Assembly: GCA_016223045.1 (NCBI GenBank)
Contig: JACRPT010000093.1
Span: 1 to 52,307 of the forward strand
Length of the DNA: 52,307 nucleotides
Source of the DNA: Candidatus Eiseniibacteriota bacterium
GTDB lineage: Bacteria > Eisenbacteria > RBG-16-71-46
Direction: 5' to 3'
The first letter of the stretch is position 1, and each line of letters opens with the position of its first letter. Positions 7,964 through 16,963 of this stretch are shown here, piece by piece. Position numbers and translations under genes: made by a program. The notes under the pieces were generated by a model. It had not been told where the DNA came from. It made no database searches and was given only the letters and a program-made list of their open reading frames with translations.

Positions 7964-9874
7964 CTATCTCAGGTCGCGGATGGCGGCCGGCGGCGTGGTG
8001 TCGGCGGTGAGCGTGGCCCCCGACGCCACGTTGCTGATCGTGGACCAGTTCCCCGCCTCGTCGCGCGCCTTGAGCGCCACGTAGTACGTGGTGCCGGGCT
8101 GGAGCGCGAGCAGCACGAAGCTCTGCGCCGAGCCCGCCGGCAGCGGCGCGGGCGGGACCGTCACGGTGCTGGCCGAGGCGAAGTTCACCGCGGTGATGGG
8201 CGCGGTCGCGTAGCGCAGGTCGTAGGCCGCGAGCGTGCCGGCGTTCCCGTCGTCGCCGGGGGCGGTCCACGTCACCACCAGCGCCTGGTCGGTCGGCTGG
8301 CCCGCCGCCAGGTCAGCGACGGCGGCCGGCGGCGTGACGTCCGGGCTGCCGCCGCCGAAAGGGTAGGCGCCCGCGTCCGTCCCTCCCAGGCCCGCACCGA
8401 GCGCGCGCGACGGCGCGGTCAGGTGCACGTCGAGGGTGGCCCAGGTCGAGTCCACGAACATCGGCGAGCCGTAGCGCGAGCTGGCGTCCTGCCCGTTGAG
8501 CTGGAACCACGGCGTGCCCGAGCCCGGTTTGCTGCCCGTGTAGCAGCACCACATGAGCGAGCGGTCGCCCGGGCTGCCGGTGAACGAAGGGGTGAAGAAC
8601 AGGTTGTTGTTCTGGGTGAAGTTCCCGGTGCCGTTGCTCGCATACTGGGTCTGGCCGCCGTAGTTGGCGATCGGCCCCGCGCTGGTCGAGTAGATGATGT
8701 TCGACGTGATCTCGTTCCCGCTGCCGAGGAAAGGCTCGTCGAAGCGCATCACCTGGCCGCCGGACCACAGGGTGTTGTGCCGGAGCTGGCTCCCCTCCAT
8801 CGCGCTCCCGAACCACAGCGCGTTGCCGGACCTGCTCGCGATCACCGAGTTCTCGATGATCGTGGTCCGGAGGCCGTTCTGCACCCAGACGTACGAGTTG
8901 GTCCTGATCACGCACTGGTTCCAGCGGTTGTTGCCCACCGAGCCGGGGAAGCTGCCGGAGCTGCACAGCACGCCCCGCACCTCGTGGGTGCCGCTGTCGA
9001 CCCCGAGCAGCAGGGTGTCGCGCTCGAACAGGTAGTGGCTCGCCGAGTCGCGCAGCACGAACCCGTTCCACGGGTCGGGGTTCGAGTTGTAGTCGTTGGT
9101 GGCGTCGAACTTCCAGAAGTTGTCGCGCAGCGTGTTCCAGCTCGAGTTGTAGAAGATGCGGCCGACGCCGTCGTTCGTGCCGGTCTGGGTGAACGTGCCG
9201 GCGACGCGGTTCGAGTCGATCAGGCAGTTCTGGGTGTAGCCGCGGATCTTGAACCCGTGCGAGCTGGGGATGGCGCCCAGGTTGATGGTGTTGCCGCGCA
9301 GCGTGTCGTACTCGCAGTTCGAGGTGCCCGAGAGCGTCTGGGCCCGGTCGAGCAGGAACGCCACCTGTCCGCTGATGCTGCAGCGCGCGATCGTGCTGTA
9401 CTTGGCGCCGAAGAAGTCCGCGTCGCCGATGACGCACCGGGCGATCGAGTCGTAGCGGGCCGGGTAGTTGAGCGCGCCCGCGCCGCCGCTGGCGACGCCC
9501 TTGACCGTGACGTAGGCCTTCGCGATGTCGATGCCGGTCACGGTGGCCTGGGCGGGGTTCGCCAGGTTGCCGACGTAGGTGATGCGGCTGCCGCTCGCGC
9601 CGGAATTCGCGGGCGCGATCCCGGTGCCGTAGGTGCCCGGCAGCACCATGCACACGTCACCCGCCACCAGGCTGGCGTTCGCCTTGGCGAGACTCCACGG
9701 CGAAGAGGCGGAGGTGCCGGAGTTGCTGTCGAGCCCGGAAGGGCTCACGTAGCGCACCGTCGCGAGCGCGGGCGGCGCGAGCGCGAGGGCCAGCGCCGCG
9801 CCCGCCGCGGCCACGGACCGGAGGCCGGTCCGGCGCCACGCGCGCAGATGAGGGGAAGATGAGAGACGGCTCAA
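7964..9874 (-). CDS. secreted right-handed beta-helix repeat protein with one fibronectin III domain
   Basis: The 636-residue product starts from TTG at 9874 (GGGA 8-10 nt upstream). It has a signal peptide (Arg-rich start, hydrophobic AAAGAALALALA, cleavage near ALA), then a parallel beta-helix of the pectate-lyase-like kind. The start of that region, VRYVSPSGLDSNSGTSASSPW, is typical. It is rich in Asn-ladder-like turns such as NTLRDNFW and NNRWNQCVI. A proline-rich linker (DVTPPAAVADLAAG) introduces one Fn3 domain (~residues 530-625). The protein then stops after a second copy of the linker (DTTPPAAIRDLR), where another Fn3 or sorting domain would normally begin. Probably cell-surface or extracellular, perhaps polysaccharide-binding; substrate unknown. 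Confidence 0.75.
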   Translation of the reverse strand: MSRLSSSPHLRAWRRTGLRSVAAAGAALALALAPPALATVRYVSPSGLDSNSGTSASSPWSLAKANASLVAGDVCMVLPGTYGTGIAPANSGASGSRITYVGNLANPAQATVTGIDIAKAYVTVKGVASGGAGALNYPARYDSIARCVIGDADFFGAKYSTIARCSISGQVAFLLDRAQTLSGTSNCEYDTLRGNTINLGAIPSSHGFKIRGYTQNCLIDSNRVAGTFTQTGTNDGVGRIFYNSSWNTLRDNFWKFDATNDYNSNPDPWNGFVLRDSASHYLFERDTLLLGVDSGTHEVRGVLCSSGSFPGSVGNNRWNQCVIRTNSYVWVQNGLRTTIIENSVIASRSGNALWFGSAMEGSQLRHNTLWSGGQVMRFDEPFLGSGNEITSNIIYSTSAGPIANYGGQTQYASNGTGNFTQNNNLFFTPSFTGSPGDRSLMWCCYTGSKPGSGTPWFQLNGQDASSRYGSPMFVDSTWATLDVHLTAPSRALGAGLGGTDAGAYPFGGGSPDVTPPAAVADLAAGQPTDQALVVTWTAPGDDGNAGTLAAYDLRYATAPITAVNFASASTVTVPPAPLPAGSAQSFVLLALQPGTTYYVALKARDEAGNWSTISNVASGATLTADTTPPAAIRDLR

Positions 9875-10306
9875 TGTCGTTCCCTGGCGAGAGGTGGGCG
9901 GTTGCCGCGGACCCGGGGCCGCCTTTCCATGCAGACCCCATGCCTGCCGGGTTTCGAAGGAGGGGCCAAGGGGCACAAGCACTTGGCAGGCGCCCCCCGG
10001 TCGGGAGCCCGCCTCGTGGCCCATTGGCAGACCAAAAAACACCAACGACCGGCAAACTGCAAGGCGATTCGCAGGTGATCCGCGGGGAGCGCGGCACCGG
10101 CCGTCGTACCCTGTTGAGACTCCGTCGCGGGTCGCGCGGTTCCACGAAATCGCGGCGCCCCCCGGCTCGGGCCGGGCCCGCCGCCGGTCCCGCGTGCCGG
10201 CCGGGTCCCGCACCCCGCGTCGCGCCCCGGGCCCCGCTGCGACGGGCGCGGATCTTCGATTAGACTGCGACCCGGTTTCCGACCGGATCCTACGCCTGGG
10301 GGACAC
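9875..10306. other. 432-bp divergent intergenic region with possible structured leader
   Basis: It lies between the minus-strand beta-helix gene and the plus-strand CapK-like gene. On the minus strand, GCCTGCC (9991-9985) pairs with GGCAGGC (9949-9943). They enclose a hairpin with arms GCCAAG/CTTGGC (9987-9982 and 9970-9965), so a folded 5' leader is possible. A TAGACT box near 10261 faces the plus-strand gene. No reading frame is convincing. Confidence 0.4.
10261..10266 (+). promoter_or_regulatory. putative -10 box TAGACT upstream of the adenylating-enzyme gene
   Basis: TTCGATTAGACTGCG lies 40 nt before the GTG start at 10307. No clear -35 element. It is one of the recurring TAGA(C/T)T boxes. 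Confidence 0.4.
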
Positions 10307-11638
10307 GTGAACGCCCGACTCGCCCGGATGCTCTACTTCGCCGCCCAGCGCTGGCGCGGCGAGCCCGTGGGCGCGGTGCTGCGCGCGCTCGAGCAGAGCC
10401 AGGGCTGGAGCCGCGAGCGGCTGCTGGCGCTCCAGTGGGAGCGCCAGCGCGCGCTCTTCCGCCACGCGTTCGAGACCGTGTCCTGGTGCCGCGAGCGCTG
10501 GTCGGCGCTCGGGCTCGACTCCGGATCCCTGCGGACCCCCGCGGACTGGACACGGATCCCGGTGCTGACCAAGCCGGACGTCCAGGCGCACGGCGCCGCG
10601 ATGCGCTCCGCGCGTGCGCCGCGCGGGCTCACGGCGGCGACCTCGGGCTCCTCGGGCACACCCGTGGCGGTCCTCCGCAGCCACCTCTCGTGGGCGCACG
10701 CACACGCCAACGTCTTCCGCGGCTGGCACTGGCACGGCGTGGACGCGGGCGATCCCTACGCCTACTTCTGGGGCGTGCCGCTCGACCCCGAGGGCCGCGA
10801 CCTCGCCGCGCGCAAGGACCGCTTCTTCAATCGCGTGCGCTGCTCGGCGTTCGACCTGAGCGCAGAGGCCGCCTGCGCGAGCTACCGGCGGCTGCGCGCA
10901 CGGCCGGTGCGCTTCGCCTTCGGCTACCCTTCGGCGCTCGCCCACTTCGCGGACGAAGTCGCCGCGCAGGGACTCGACGGCCGGGCGCTGGGCTGGAAGG
11001 TGGTCGTCACCTCGGCCGAGGCGCTGCGGCCGCACCAGCGCGAGCGCATCGCCACCACGTTCGGCTGCCCGGTGGCGGACAGCTACGGCTGTGCCGAGGC
11101 GGGCGTGGCGGGCTTCGAGTGCGAGCGGCTCGGCATGCACGTACCGGTCGAGTCGGTGGTGGTCGAGTCCGTGCCCGTGGACGGCGGCCTGCACGAGGTG
11201 CTGCTCACCGACCTCCACAACCTGAGCCAGCCGCTGCTGCGCTACTGCGTCGGCGACCTGGTCGAGCCCGCGGAGGAGGGCGCGGCGTGTCCCTGCGGCC
11301 GCGGGCTGCCGCTGCTCGGGCGGCTCAGCGGCCGCGCCGGCGACACGCTCGAGCTGCCGGGCGGGCGGCGCATCAACGCGAACCAGCCCTCGTACATCTT
11401 CAAGAAGCACGGCAAGTCGGGCGCGGTGCGCGAGTACCAGTTCGTGCGATTCGCCGACCGCGTCGAGCTGCGCGTCACCGCGGGACCGGCGTGGCGCGAG
11501 GCGACCGCCGGGGAGATCCGCGACGAGGTCGCGCGCGCGCTCGGCATCGCGGTCGAGGTGCGCGTGGTGCCGCGATTCGAGCGGCACGGGCGCGGCAAGC
11601 ACCGCGACTTCGTGCGGGCGGAGGAGATCGGCGAGTAG
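10307..11638 (+). CDS. CapK/PaaK-type AMP-forming adenylating enzyme (phenylacetate-CoA ligase family)
   Basis: The 443-residue protein carries the adenylation signature TSGSSGTP at 112-119. A second conserved block, DSYGCAEAG near 261, is the usual nucleotide/acyl-binding motif, and a C-terminal region ends in GRGKHRDFVR, the expected position of the catalytic lysine. A CxCG cluster (CPCGRGLPLLG, ~325-335) is typical of the CapK branch. The GTG start follows a CTGGGGG ribosome site. CapK proteins are often in polysaccharide or surface-modification loci. The divergent beta-helix protein would fit that loosely. The substrate cannot be told from sequence. A hairpin terminator follows. Confidence 0.8.
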   Translation: MNARLARMLYFAAQRWRGEPVGAVLRALEQSQGWSRERLLALQWERQRALFRHAFETVSWCRERWSALGLDSGSLRTPADWTRIPVLTKPDVQAHGAAMRSARAPRGLTAATSGSSGTPVAVLRSHLSWAHAHANVFRGWHWHGVDAGDPYAYFWGVPLDPEGRDLAARKDRFFNRVRCSAFDLSAEAACASYRRLRARPVRFAFGYPSALAHFADEVAAQGLDGRALGWKVVVTSAEALRPHQRERIATTFGCPVADSYGCAEAGVAGFECERLGMHVPVESVVVESVPVDGGLHEVLLTDLHNLSQPLLRYCVGDLVEPAEEGAACPCGRGLPLLGRLSGRAGDTLELPGGRRINANQPSYIFKKHGKSGAVREYQFVRFADRVELRVTAGPAWREATAGEIRDEVARALGIAVEVRVVPRFERHGRGKHRDFVRAEEIGE

Positions 11639-11650
11639 CGGCGCCGCGGG

Positions 11651-11672
11651 TCGCGCTCAGGCGTGAGCGCGA
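11651..11672. terminator. bidirectional hairpin between convergent genes
   Basis: TCGCGCTCA / TGAGCGCGA, a perfect 9-bp stem with a GGCG loop, lies between the convergent genes ending at 11638 and 11730. There is no T-run. Confidence 0.5.
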
Positions 11673-11729
11673 GGACGACCACGATCTCGTCGACGCGGTT
11701 CAGGGACCCGGCGAGCGCGCGAGCACCCG

Positions 11730-12488
11730 CTACGCGGCGGCTTCGATGAAGGGGAGCAGCAGCGGCAGGGCGCGGCGCGCGAGCGCGGGCGACGCCGAAG
11801 CCACGCGCAGCGCCTCCTGCACCAGTTCCCACGACGGCCCGCCGCCGTCGCAGCGCCCGGCCAGCTCGTGGAACAGCCGGCGCGCGGGCTCGCGTTGCGG
11901 CGCGGGCAGGCCCAGCGCCTCGAGCTCGGCGGCGAGCTTGTGGAACTCGGCGGCGGCGGGTGAGACGGACAGCGGCGGCGCCTGGCGCCGCGGCGGCGGC
12001 GCGGGCGCGCGGCGCGCGAACACCGGCGACCGGCTCAGCAGATCCTCGGCGCCCGGGTCGTGCGACCGCGCGGCGGGCGCGGCAGCCGCGGGTGTCGCCG
12101 CCGTCCCGCGCCCCGCTCCCGGGTCGCCCGACGCGGATGGGGACGACGGTCCGGCCGCGGCGGCAGCGCCAGAATCGGTCACTCCGACCAGCCGCACCTC
12201 GCTGATCAGCGCGCGCAGGTAGGCGGCGGCCTCGCCGCAACCCCGCTCGTGGTGCTCGCGCACCGCACGCTCGTCGGCCTTCGCGGTGGGCGGGCTGAAG
12301 GGGATGCGGCGGAAGCGCTCGGAGCGCTTCGGCTCGTTCGGCCAGATGCGCTGGACCACGGTGAGCGTGTTCTGGCGCCACAGCTTGAATGCGGGCGCGC
12401 GGCGGCCGGCGTTGCGCAGGCTGCCGAGTTCCTCGAGCTGCTGCTCCAGCCATGCCAGCGCGCGCGGAGCCAGGGTGGGGTCGGTCAT
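11730..12488 (-). CDS. hypothetical protein
   Basis: A 252-residue cytosolic protein in three parts. Residues 1-95 are a helical domain (WLEQQLEELGSLRN, LWRQNTLTVVQRIWPNEPKRSERF) with the look of the short N-terminal helical modules that precede effector domains. A flexible Ala/Pro/Arg-rich linker follows (~105-165). The C-terminal helical part (~170-252) ends LPLLLPFIEAAA. I do not recognise a family. It ends 45 nt before the YuiH-like gene begins its stop side and shares its strand, so the two may be co-transcribed (YuiH-like gene first). Confidence 0.6.
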   Translation of the reverse strand: MTDPTLAPRALAWLEQQLEELGSLRNAGRRAPAFKLWRQNTLTVVQRIWPNEPKRSERFRRIPFSPPTAKADERAVREHHERGCGEAAAYLRALISEVRLVGVTDSGAAAAAGPSSPSASGDPGAGRGTAATPAAAAPAARSHDPGAEDLLSRSPVFARRAPAPPPRRQAPPLSVSPAAAEFHKLAAELEALGLPAPQREPARRLFHELAGRCDGGGPSWELVQEALRVASASPALARRALPLLLPFIEAAA

Positions 12489-12533
12489 CCGTCCCTCCGG
12501 CCGCCCGCGCGCGTCGGCGCGGCGGGCCGCGCC

Positions 12534-13142
12534 TCACCAGTCGGAGAAGCGCTCCTCGCGCCACGGGTCGGCGTCATTGTGATAGCCGTTCTGCTCCCAG
12601 AAGCCCGGACGGTCCGCGGTCGCCAGCTCGATCCTGCGCACCCACTTCGCGCTCTTCCAGAAGTAGCGCCGGGGCACCACGAGCCGGAGCGGCCAGCCGT
12701 GCTCGGGCGCGAGCGGCCGGCCATCGTGCGTGTCGGCCAGCAGCACGTCGGGCTCGAGCAGCGCCGCGAGCGGGAGGTTCGCCGTGAATCCCTGCTCGGC
12801 ATGGACGATGGCAAATCGGGCCTCCGGCTTGATCCCGGCGCGGCGCAGCGCCTCGGCTGCCGCCACGCCTTCCCACAGGTTGTCGTACCGGCTCCAGCGC
12901 GTGACGCAGTGGATGTCGCTGCGCACCTGGACGCGCGGGAGCGCGTGGAACTCCTCCCAGGTCCAGCGCACGGGGTCTGCGACGAGCCCGTCCACGCGCA
13001 GATCCCAGCGCGCGAGGTCCACCTTCGGCATGGAGCCGTGGTGCAGCACCGGCCACTTGTCGGTGAGGACCTGGCCCGGCGGGAGCCTGGGCTCCTGCCG
13101 CGAGCCATCGGGGGTATCGGCAGACCCGGGTTCGGGATTCAT
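12534..13142 (-). CDS. sulfite oxidase-like molybdopterin-binding oxidoreductase (YuiH-like)
   Basis: The 202-residue protein is a single molybdopterin-binding domain. The conserved start of the domain reads VLTDKWPVLHHGSMP. The predicted Mo-ligand cysteine is Cys79 in SDIHCVTRWS, and the pterin-binding C-terminal region includes GWPLRLVVPRRYFWKSAKWV. It lacks a Tat signal peptide and a haem domain, like the short cytosolic YuiH family and unlike MsrP. The ATG at 13142 has GGAGG upstream. The physiological substrate of this branch is not known. Confidence 0.85.
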   Translation of the reverse strand: MNPEPGSADTPDGSRQEPRLPPGQVLTDKWPVLHHGSMPKVDLARWDLRVDGLVADPVRWTWEEFHALPRVQVRSDIHCVTRWSRYDNLWEGVAAAEALRRAGIKPEARFAIVHAEQGFTANLPLAALLEPDVLLADTHDGRPLAPEHGWPLRLVVPRRYFWKSAKWVRRIELATADRPGFWEQNGYHNDADPWREERFSDW

Positions 13143-13254
13143 GTCGGAAAGCACCTCCGGAAGCGGCCGGGGGACGCGCCGGGAACGACCCGGGGCGCGA
13201 GCATAGCGGCCCCGGGGCCCCGGCACCACGGGGACGCCGGCTGCCGGCTGCGGA

Positions 13255-13278
13255 CGCCGGCGGCGGGTGCCGCCGGCG
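13255..13278 (-). terminator. GC-rich hairpin downstream of ccmF
   Basis: CGCCGGCGGC / GCCGCCGGCG form a perfect 10-bp stem with a GGGT loop, about 50 nt past the ccmF stop. No T-run is present, so termination is likely but not certain. Confidence 0.45.
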
Positions 13279-13328
13279 CGAGCCCCGCCCGAGCCCTGTC
13301 GGCGCGGGCCCTGCCGCTGCGGGCGTCG

Positions 13329-15518
13329 CTAGGAGGCGGCTCCCTGCGCCGCGGGCACGCGCCGGGCGCGGCGGACGGGCGCGACGTCGAGGGCGCGGCG
13401 CAGCCCCGCCAGGGCCGTGCCGACCAGGGCCAGCAGCGCGCCGATCCACACCAGGTTCACCAGCGGCTTGGTGCTGACCTCCACCACCGCCAGCCCCGCC
13501 GCCGCGGCGCCCGGCAGTATCAGTCCGACACGCCCGTTGTCGGCGTCGATGCGGCCGACGGCGATGGGACCGAAGCCCGGCACCTCGACGTCGTTCGAGC
13601 GGCTGCCCATGGCGTCGGCCTGCATGCCCGGCGAGACCCGCACGGTCTTCCCCTGCCGCCGCACGTCGATGTCGGCGAACACCTTCAGCTGCTCGTGCGA
13701 CTCCATGCGGAAGCCGGCGAACGTGTACTCCGCGTCGCCCACCGTGGCGGCGCGGCCGCGGGTGAGCCACACCATCTCGGTCCGCGACGGGTCGCCCTGC
13801 CTGACCTCGACCGGCGACAGGTAGAGCTCGCGCCAGCCGCTGATCGCGGGTTTGCGCATCATGCCCTCGCCGCGCGGCATCTCGAACAGCTGGGGCCGGG
13901 CGTCGAAGCTCCAGTCCTTCGACTGCACCAGCACCTTGAGCGTGGTGCGTCCGCGCGCGTCGGCCTCGTTCCCGCGATAGGTGACGGTGTAGCCGAGTGC
14001 CTCACGCGGCGCGCCGGACTCGAGCAGCAGGCGCTCGGTGCGGCCGAGCGAGGCCGACGTCACCATGCCGAGCACCATGACCGCGATGCCGGCGTGCCCG
14101 AGGTAGCCGGAGCCGTAGCTCCAGCCGCGTCGGAACAGGCGGAAGGTCATCCACGCGTTGATGCCCAGCGCGACACCGGTCACCGCCACGAGGATCGCGT
14201 GCCCCGCGTGCCTCATGCCCATGAGCAGCGCCACCGCCATCGCCACGATCCCCAGCACGAAGCCCGGCAGCAGCGCGGTGAGCCAGGTGAGCCCGGCCTG
14301 CTTCGACCAGCGCAACGCAGGCGCGATCGCCATCACCAGCACGATCAGCACGCCGAGCGGGAGGCTCATCGAGTGGTAGAAGCTGGGCCGTACGCCGGCC
14401 GGCTTGCCGGCCAGCGAGGTGAGGATCGGCGCGGTCGTACCGAAGGCCACCATGCCCGCGAACAGCAGCACCGTCACCAGCCCCACCCAGAGCGCGGACT
14501 CGCGCGACAGGCTGGTCCAGCGCGCGTCCGGAGCCGCGATCGCGCGCCAGCGCGACAGCAGCAGCCCGGCCGAGAGCAGCAGGGTCGCCATCATGAAGGT
14601 CATCATCGGGCCGTTCAGGCCCGAGTCCGAGAACGAGTGCACGGAGAAGTCCTGGAGCACGCCGCTGCGGGTGAGGTAGGTGCCACCCAGCACCGTGAGC
14701 CAGCCGAGCAGCGAGAGCAGCAGGTTGGTCCGCACCAGCGCGCCGGTGGTGCGCTGGATCAGCAGCCCGTGGAGCAGCGCGATCGCCACCAGCCACGGCA
14801 CCAGCGAGGCGTTCTCGACCGGGTCCCAGCCCCAGTAGCCGCCCCAGCCCAGCACCTTGTAGGCCCACACGCCGCCGAGCCCGATGCCCAGGCCGAGGGT
14901 GACCACCGCGAACAGCGCCCACGGCCAGACCGCGCGGTTCCACTCGCGGTAGAGGCCCAGCACCAGCGCCGCGGCGGCGAGCGCGAACGGCGCCACCATG
15001 GCGGCGTAGCCCGCGAACAGCACCGGCGGATGCACGACCATCCACGGATCCTCGAGCAGCGGGTTCAGGCCCTGGCCGTCGTCGGGGATCACGGGGCTCA
15101 TGCGGAACGGGCTCTTCACCAGCAGCAGCAACAGCAGGAAGAGCTGCACCACGCTCACGAAGAACATCGCGGGCTTAGAGAGCGGGCCCGGCTGGCGCAG
15201 CAGGGCGAACCCGAACACCGCACCGAGCGCCGCCCAGAGCAGGATGCTGCCCTCCTGCCCCGCCCATGACGCCGCGAAGGTGAGCGCGGGCGAGAGCGCC
15301 CGCGAGCTGTACTGCGCGACGTACGCGAACTCGAAGCGATGGCCGAGGAAGTACGACCAGAGCAACAGCATCGCCCCGATCAGCGCGAGGCCCTGCAGGC
15401 CGAACAGCCAGGTGGCGGTGGCCGGGGCCTTGCGCCCGCGCAGCGGCTGCAGGAACAGGATCGCCGCGGGGATGGCGGCCAGGAAGGCCACCTTGATGAG
15501 GATTTCGCCTGCGTTCAT
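13329..15518 (-). CDS. ccmF: cytochrome c-type biogenesis protein CcmF (heme lyase subunit)
   Basis: A 729-residue polytopic inner-membrane protein. The haem-handling WWD domain is present as WGGYWGWD (225-232) followed by PVENASLVPW, the hallmark of CcmF/CcsA proteins. Another conserved block is SFYHSMSLPLG (about residues 377-387). The C-terminal ~170 residues form the periplasmic domain between the last helices. The ATG at 15518 was chosen because the upstream 33 codons are Arg/Pro-rich and not membrane-like. CcmF attaches haem to CxxCH motifs in system I maturation. Its position divergent from a multiheme cytochrome locus with 58 haem sites fits that role. No other ccm gene is in the window. 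Confidence 0.92.
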   Translation of the reverse strand: MNAGEILIKVAFLAAIPAAILFLQPLRGRKAPATATWLFGLQGLALIGAMLLLWSYFLGHRFEFAYVAQYSSRALSPALTFAASWAGQEGSILLWAALGAVFGFALLRQPGPLSKPAMFFVSVVQLFLLLLLLVKSPFRMSPVIPDDGQGLNPLLEDPWMVVHPPVLFAGYAAMVAPFALAAAALVLGLYREWNRAVWPWALFAVVTLGLGIGLGGVWAYKVLGWGGYWGWDPVENASLVPWLVAIALLHGLLIQRTTGALVRTNLLLSLLGWLTVLGGTYLTRSGVLQDFSVHSFSDSGLNGPMMTFMMATLLLSAGLLLSRWRAIAAPDARWTSLSRESALWVGLVTVLLFAGMVAFGTTAPILTSLAGKPAGVRPSFYHSMSLPLGVLIVLVMAIAPALRWSKQAGLTWLTALLPGFVLGIVAMAVALLMGMRHAGHAILVAVTGVALGINAWMTFRLFRRGWSYGSGYLGHAGIAVMVLGMVTSASLGRTERLLLESGAPREALGYTVTYRGNEADARGRTTLKVLVQSKDWSFDARPQLFEMPRGEGMMRKPAISGWRELYLSPVEVRQGDPSRTEMVWLTRGRAATVGDAEYTFAGFRMESHEQLKVFADIDVRRQGKTVRVSPGMQADAMGSRSNDVEVPGFGPIAVGRIDADNGRVGLILPGAAAAGLAVVEVSTKPLVNLVWIGALLALVGTALAGLRRALDVAPVRRARRVPAAQGAAS

Positions 15519-15964
15519 GGATGCCCTCGGGATGGGGACCGCGCGGCGCCCGGCGTTCGGGGTCGGTGCGTCGGGGCCTGCGCCAGGAGTGCGGCGATGA
15601 CGAGCGCCGGGTTTCACGCAACTTCTATGCCCCCCGGGGGCATCGGGGCGCAGCGCGGCGCGACCCGGGGTCGAGCGCCATGAACCCCAACATCCCGGCC
15701 GCTCGTCGAGCCGGAGGGGCCTGGTAGAGTCGCGGCCCGGGCTGTCATCCCATCATGTCAGCCCTGGCAGCGGCTGGTGAATCCGGGCAGGATCGAGCGG
15801 CGCGAGGCGCCCGGAGCGTGGGACCGGGCGCAAGCAATCCGCCGAGTTACGGGCGCGGCCCGCGCGTCACCTCGACCTCGCCCGCTGGCATGGGCATTGC
15901 GGTGCGTAGTTCTACTGAGAAAGGCGCCCGCGCCGCACGTCCCGGCGGGGCTTCCCAGGCGAGA
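15519..15964. other. 446-bp divergent intergenic region (ccmF / NHL protein)
   Basis: It contains a perfect palindrome at 15627-15643 and a TAGAGT box at 15725. An open frame of about 70 codons (from 15755) leads in-frame into the NHL gene. That frame's Arg/Gly/Pro composition looks non-coding, so I treat it as leader. Confidence 0.5.
15627..15643. promoter_or_regulatory. perfect palindrome, possible operator
   Basis: ATGCCCCC-C-GGGGGCAT has 8-bp arms around one central base. It lies 109 nt upstream of ccmF and on the upstream side of the NHL/cytochrome locus, a natural place for a shared regulator to bind. Confidence 0.4.
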
Positions 15965-16963
15965 ATGACCCTCACGAGCGACAACCCTCCGCGCAGCTCC
16001 GACCCCGCCCGCCTGGCGCCGGTCGTCCTGGCCGCGCTGGCTCTCCTGACCGGGTCCACCCGCGCGGCCGAGACCGGGACTCAGGACAGGCCTCCGGCGG
16101 CGCGACCGCTGCTCGTCGTTTCTGGCCTTGACGCCTCGGTTCCGTTCTCCTATCCGCGGTCCATCGCCATTGATTTCCTGCATAAGGAAATCTACGTGGC
16201 CAACACCGCCGGGCACCGGATCCAGATCTTCGACTTCAGCGGAAACGTCCGCGGCCAGTACGTGCACCGCGTGCGGACTCCCGAGGGCGACTCGGTGGAC
16301 GGATTGCCGCGCGGACTGGCCCTGGACGGCTCGGGCCACCTGCTGGTGGTGGACCAGCTGGCGAGCTACGTGGACGTTCTGGACTATCGGGGATACTCCG
16401 TAGGTCGCCTTGAATTGCCTTTACAACGTGGGAACATCAATGACGGTCCGGGTGCTGTCACCGTCACTCGCGCGGGTCTGATCCTGGTCGCGACGCGCGG
16501 AGACAGCGGTCGTGTGCACCAGTTCGCACCGGATTTCACAAGGCTGGGCGCCTGGGGCGTGCCGGGGAGCGAGCCGGGCCGGCTCACCGGAGTGATGGGC
16601 ATGGCGGTCACGCCTGACGGAAGCGTCGTGATCGTGTCGCCGACGACGGAGTTCGCGGTGCAGGTGTTCAGCGAGAACGGCCGCTTCATCCAGGGTTTCG
16701 GTCGCCATGAGATCGGCGAAGGGAACTTCTCGTTCCCCTCGGGCGTGGCGGTCACGAACGACGGGAGGATCTGGGTGACGGACGAGCTCCGTCAGGTGGT
16801 GCAGGTGTTCGATGCCTCGGGGAAGTACGTGGGCGCAGTGGGAAGCGGTGGCAGGGCTCCCGGGGAGTTCCTATATCCAAGCGCGCTGGCGAGTGACGGC
16901 GACAGCCTGCTGGCGGTCGCGGAAAGAGTAGGGAATCGGTTCCAGCTGTTCAAGGTGCAGTGA
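15965..16963 (+). CDS. exported NHL-repeat protein
   Basis: The 332-residue protein has an N-terminal membrane/signal segment (LAPVVLAALALLTG, ending STRAAE). About five NHL repeats follow, for example YPRSIAID, LPRGLALDGSGHLLVVD, GVMGMAVTPDGSVVIV and FPSGVAVTNDGRIWVTDE. Such repeats form a six-bladed propeller used for protein or ligand binding. NHL propellers are often encoded next to multiheme cytochromes, where their role is unclear. The ATG at 15965 was chosen because the 70 upstream in-frame codons are not protein-like; a start at 15755 cannot be fully excluded. The next cytochrome gene starts 132 nt after its stop. Confidence 0.75.
   Translation: MTLTSDNPPRSSDPARLAPVVLAALALLTGSTRAAETGTQDRPPAARPLLVVSGLDASVPFSYPRSIAIDFLHKEIYVANTAGHRIQIFDFSGNVRGQYVHRVRTPEGDSVDGLPRGLALDGSGHLLVVDQLASYVDVLDYRGYSVGRLELPLQRGNINDGPGAVTVTRAGLILVATRGDSGRVHQFAPDFTRLGAWGVPGSEPGRLTGVMGMAVTPDGSVVIVSPTTEFAVQVFSENGRFIQGFGRHEIGEGNFSFPSGVAVTNDGRIWVTDELRQVVQVFDASGKYVGAVGSGGRAPGEFLYPSALASDGDSLLAVAERVGNRFQLFKVQ

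Noticed and set aside
13143-13328. Small gene between ccmF and the YuiH-like gene
   Set aside because: All frames are repetitive Gly/Arg/Pro from GC-rich repeats; only a hairpin is convincing.
15755-15964. 70-codon N-terminal extension of the NHL protein
   Set aside because: Composition is not protein-like and the signal segment lies after the ATG at 15965. It is treated as leader.
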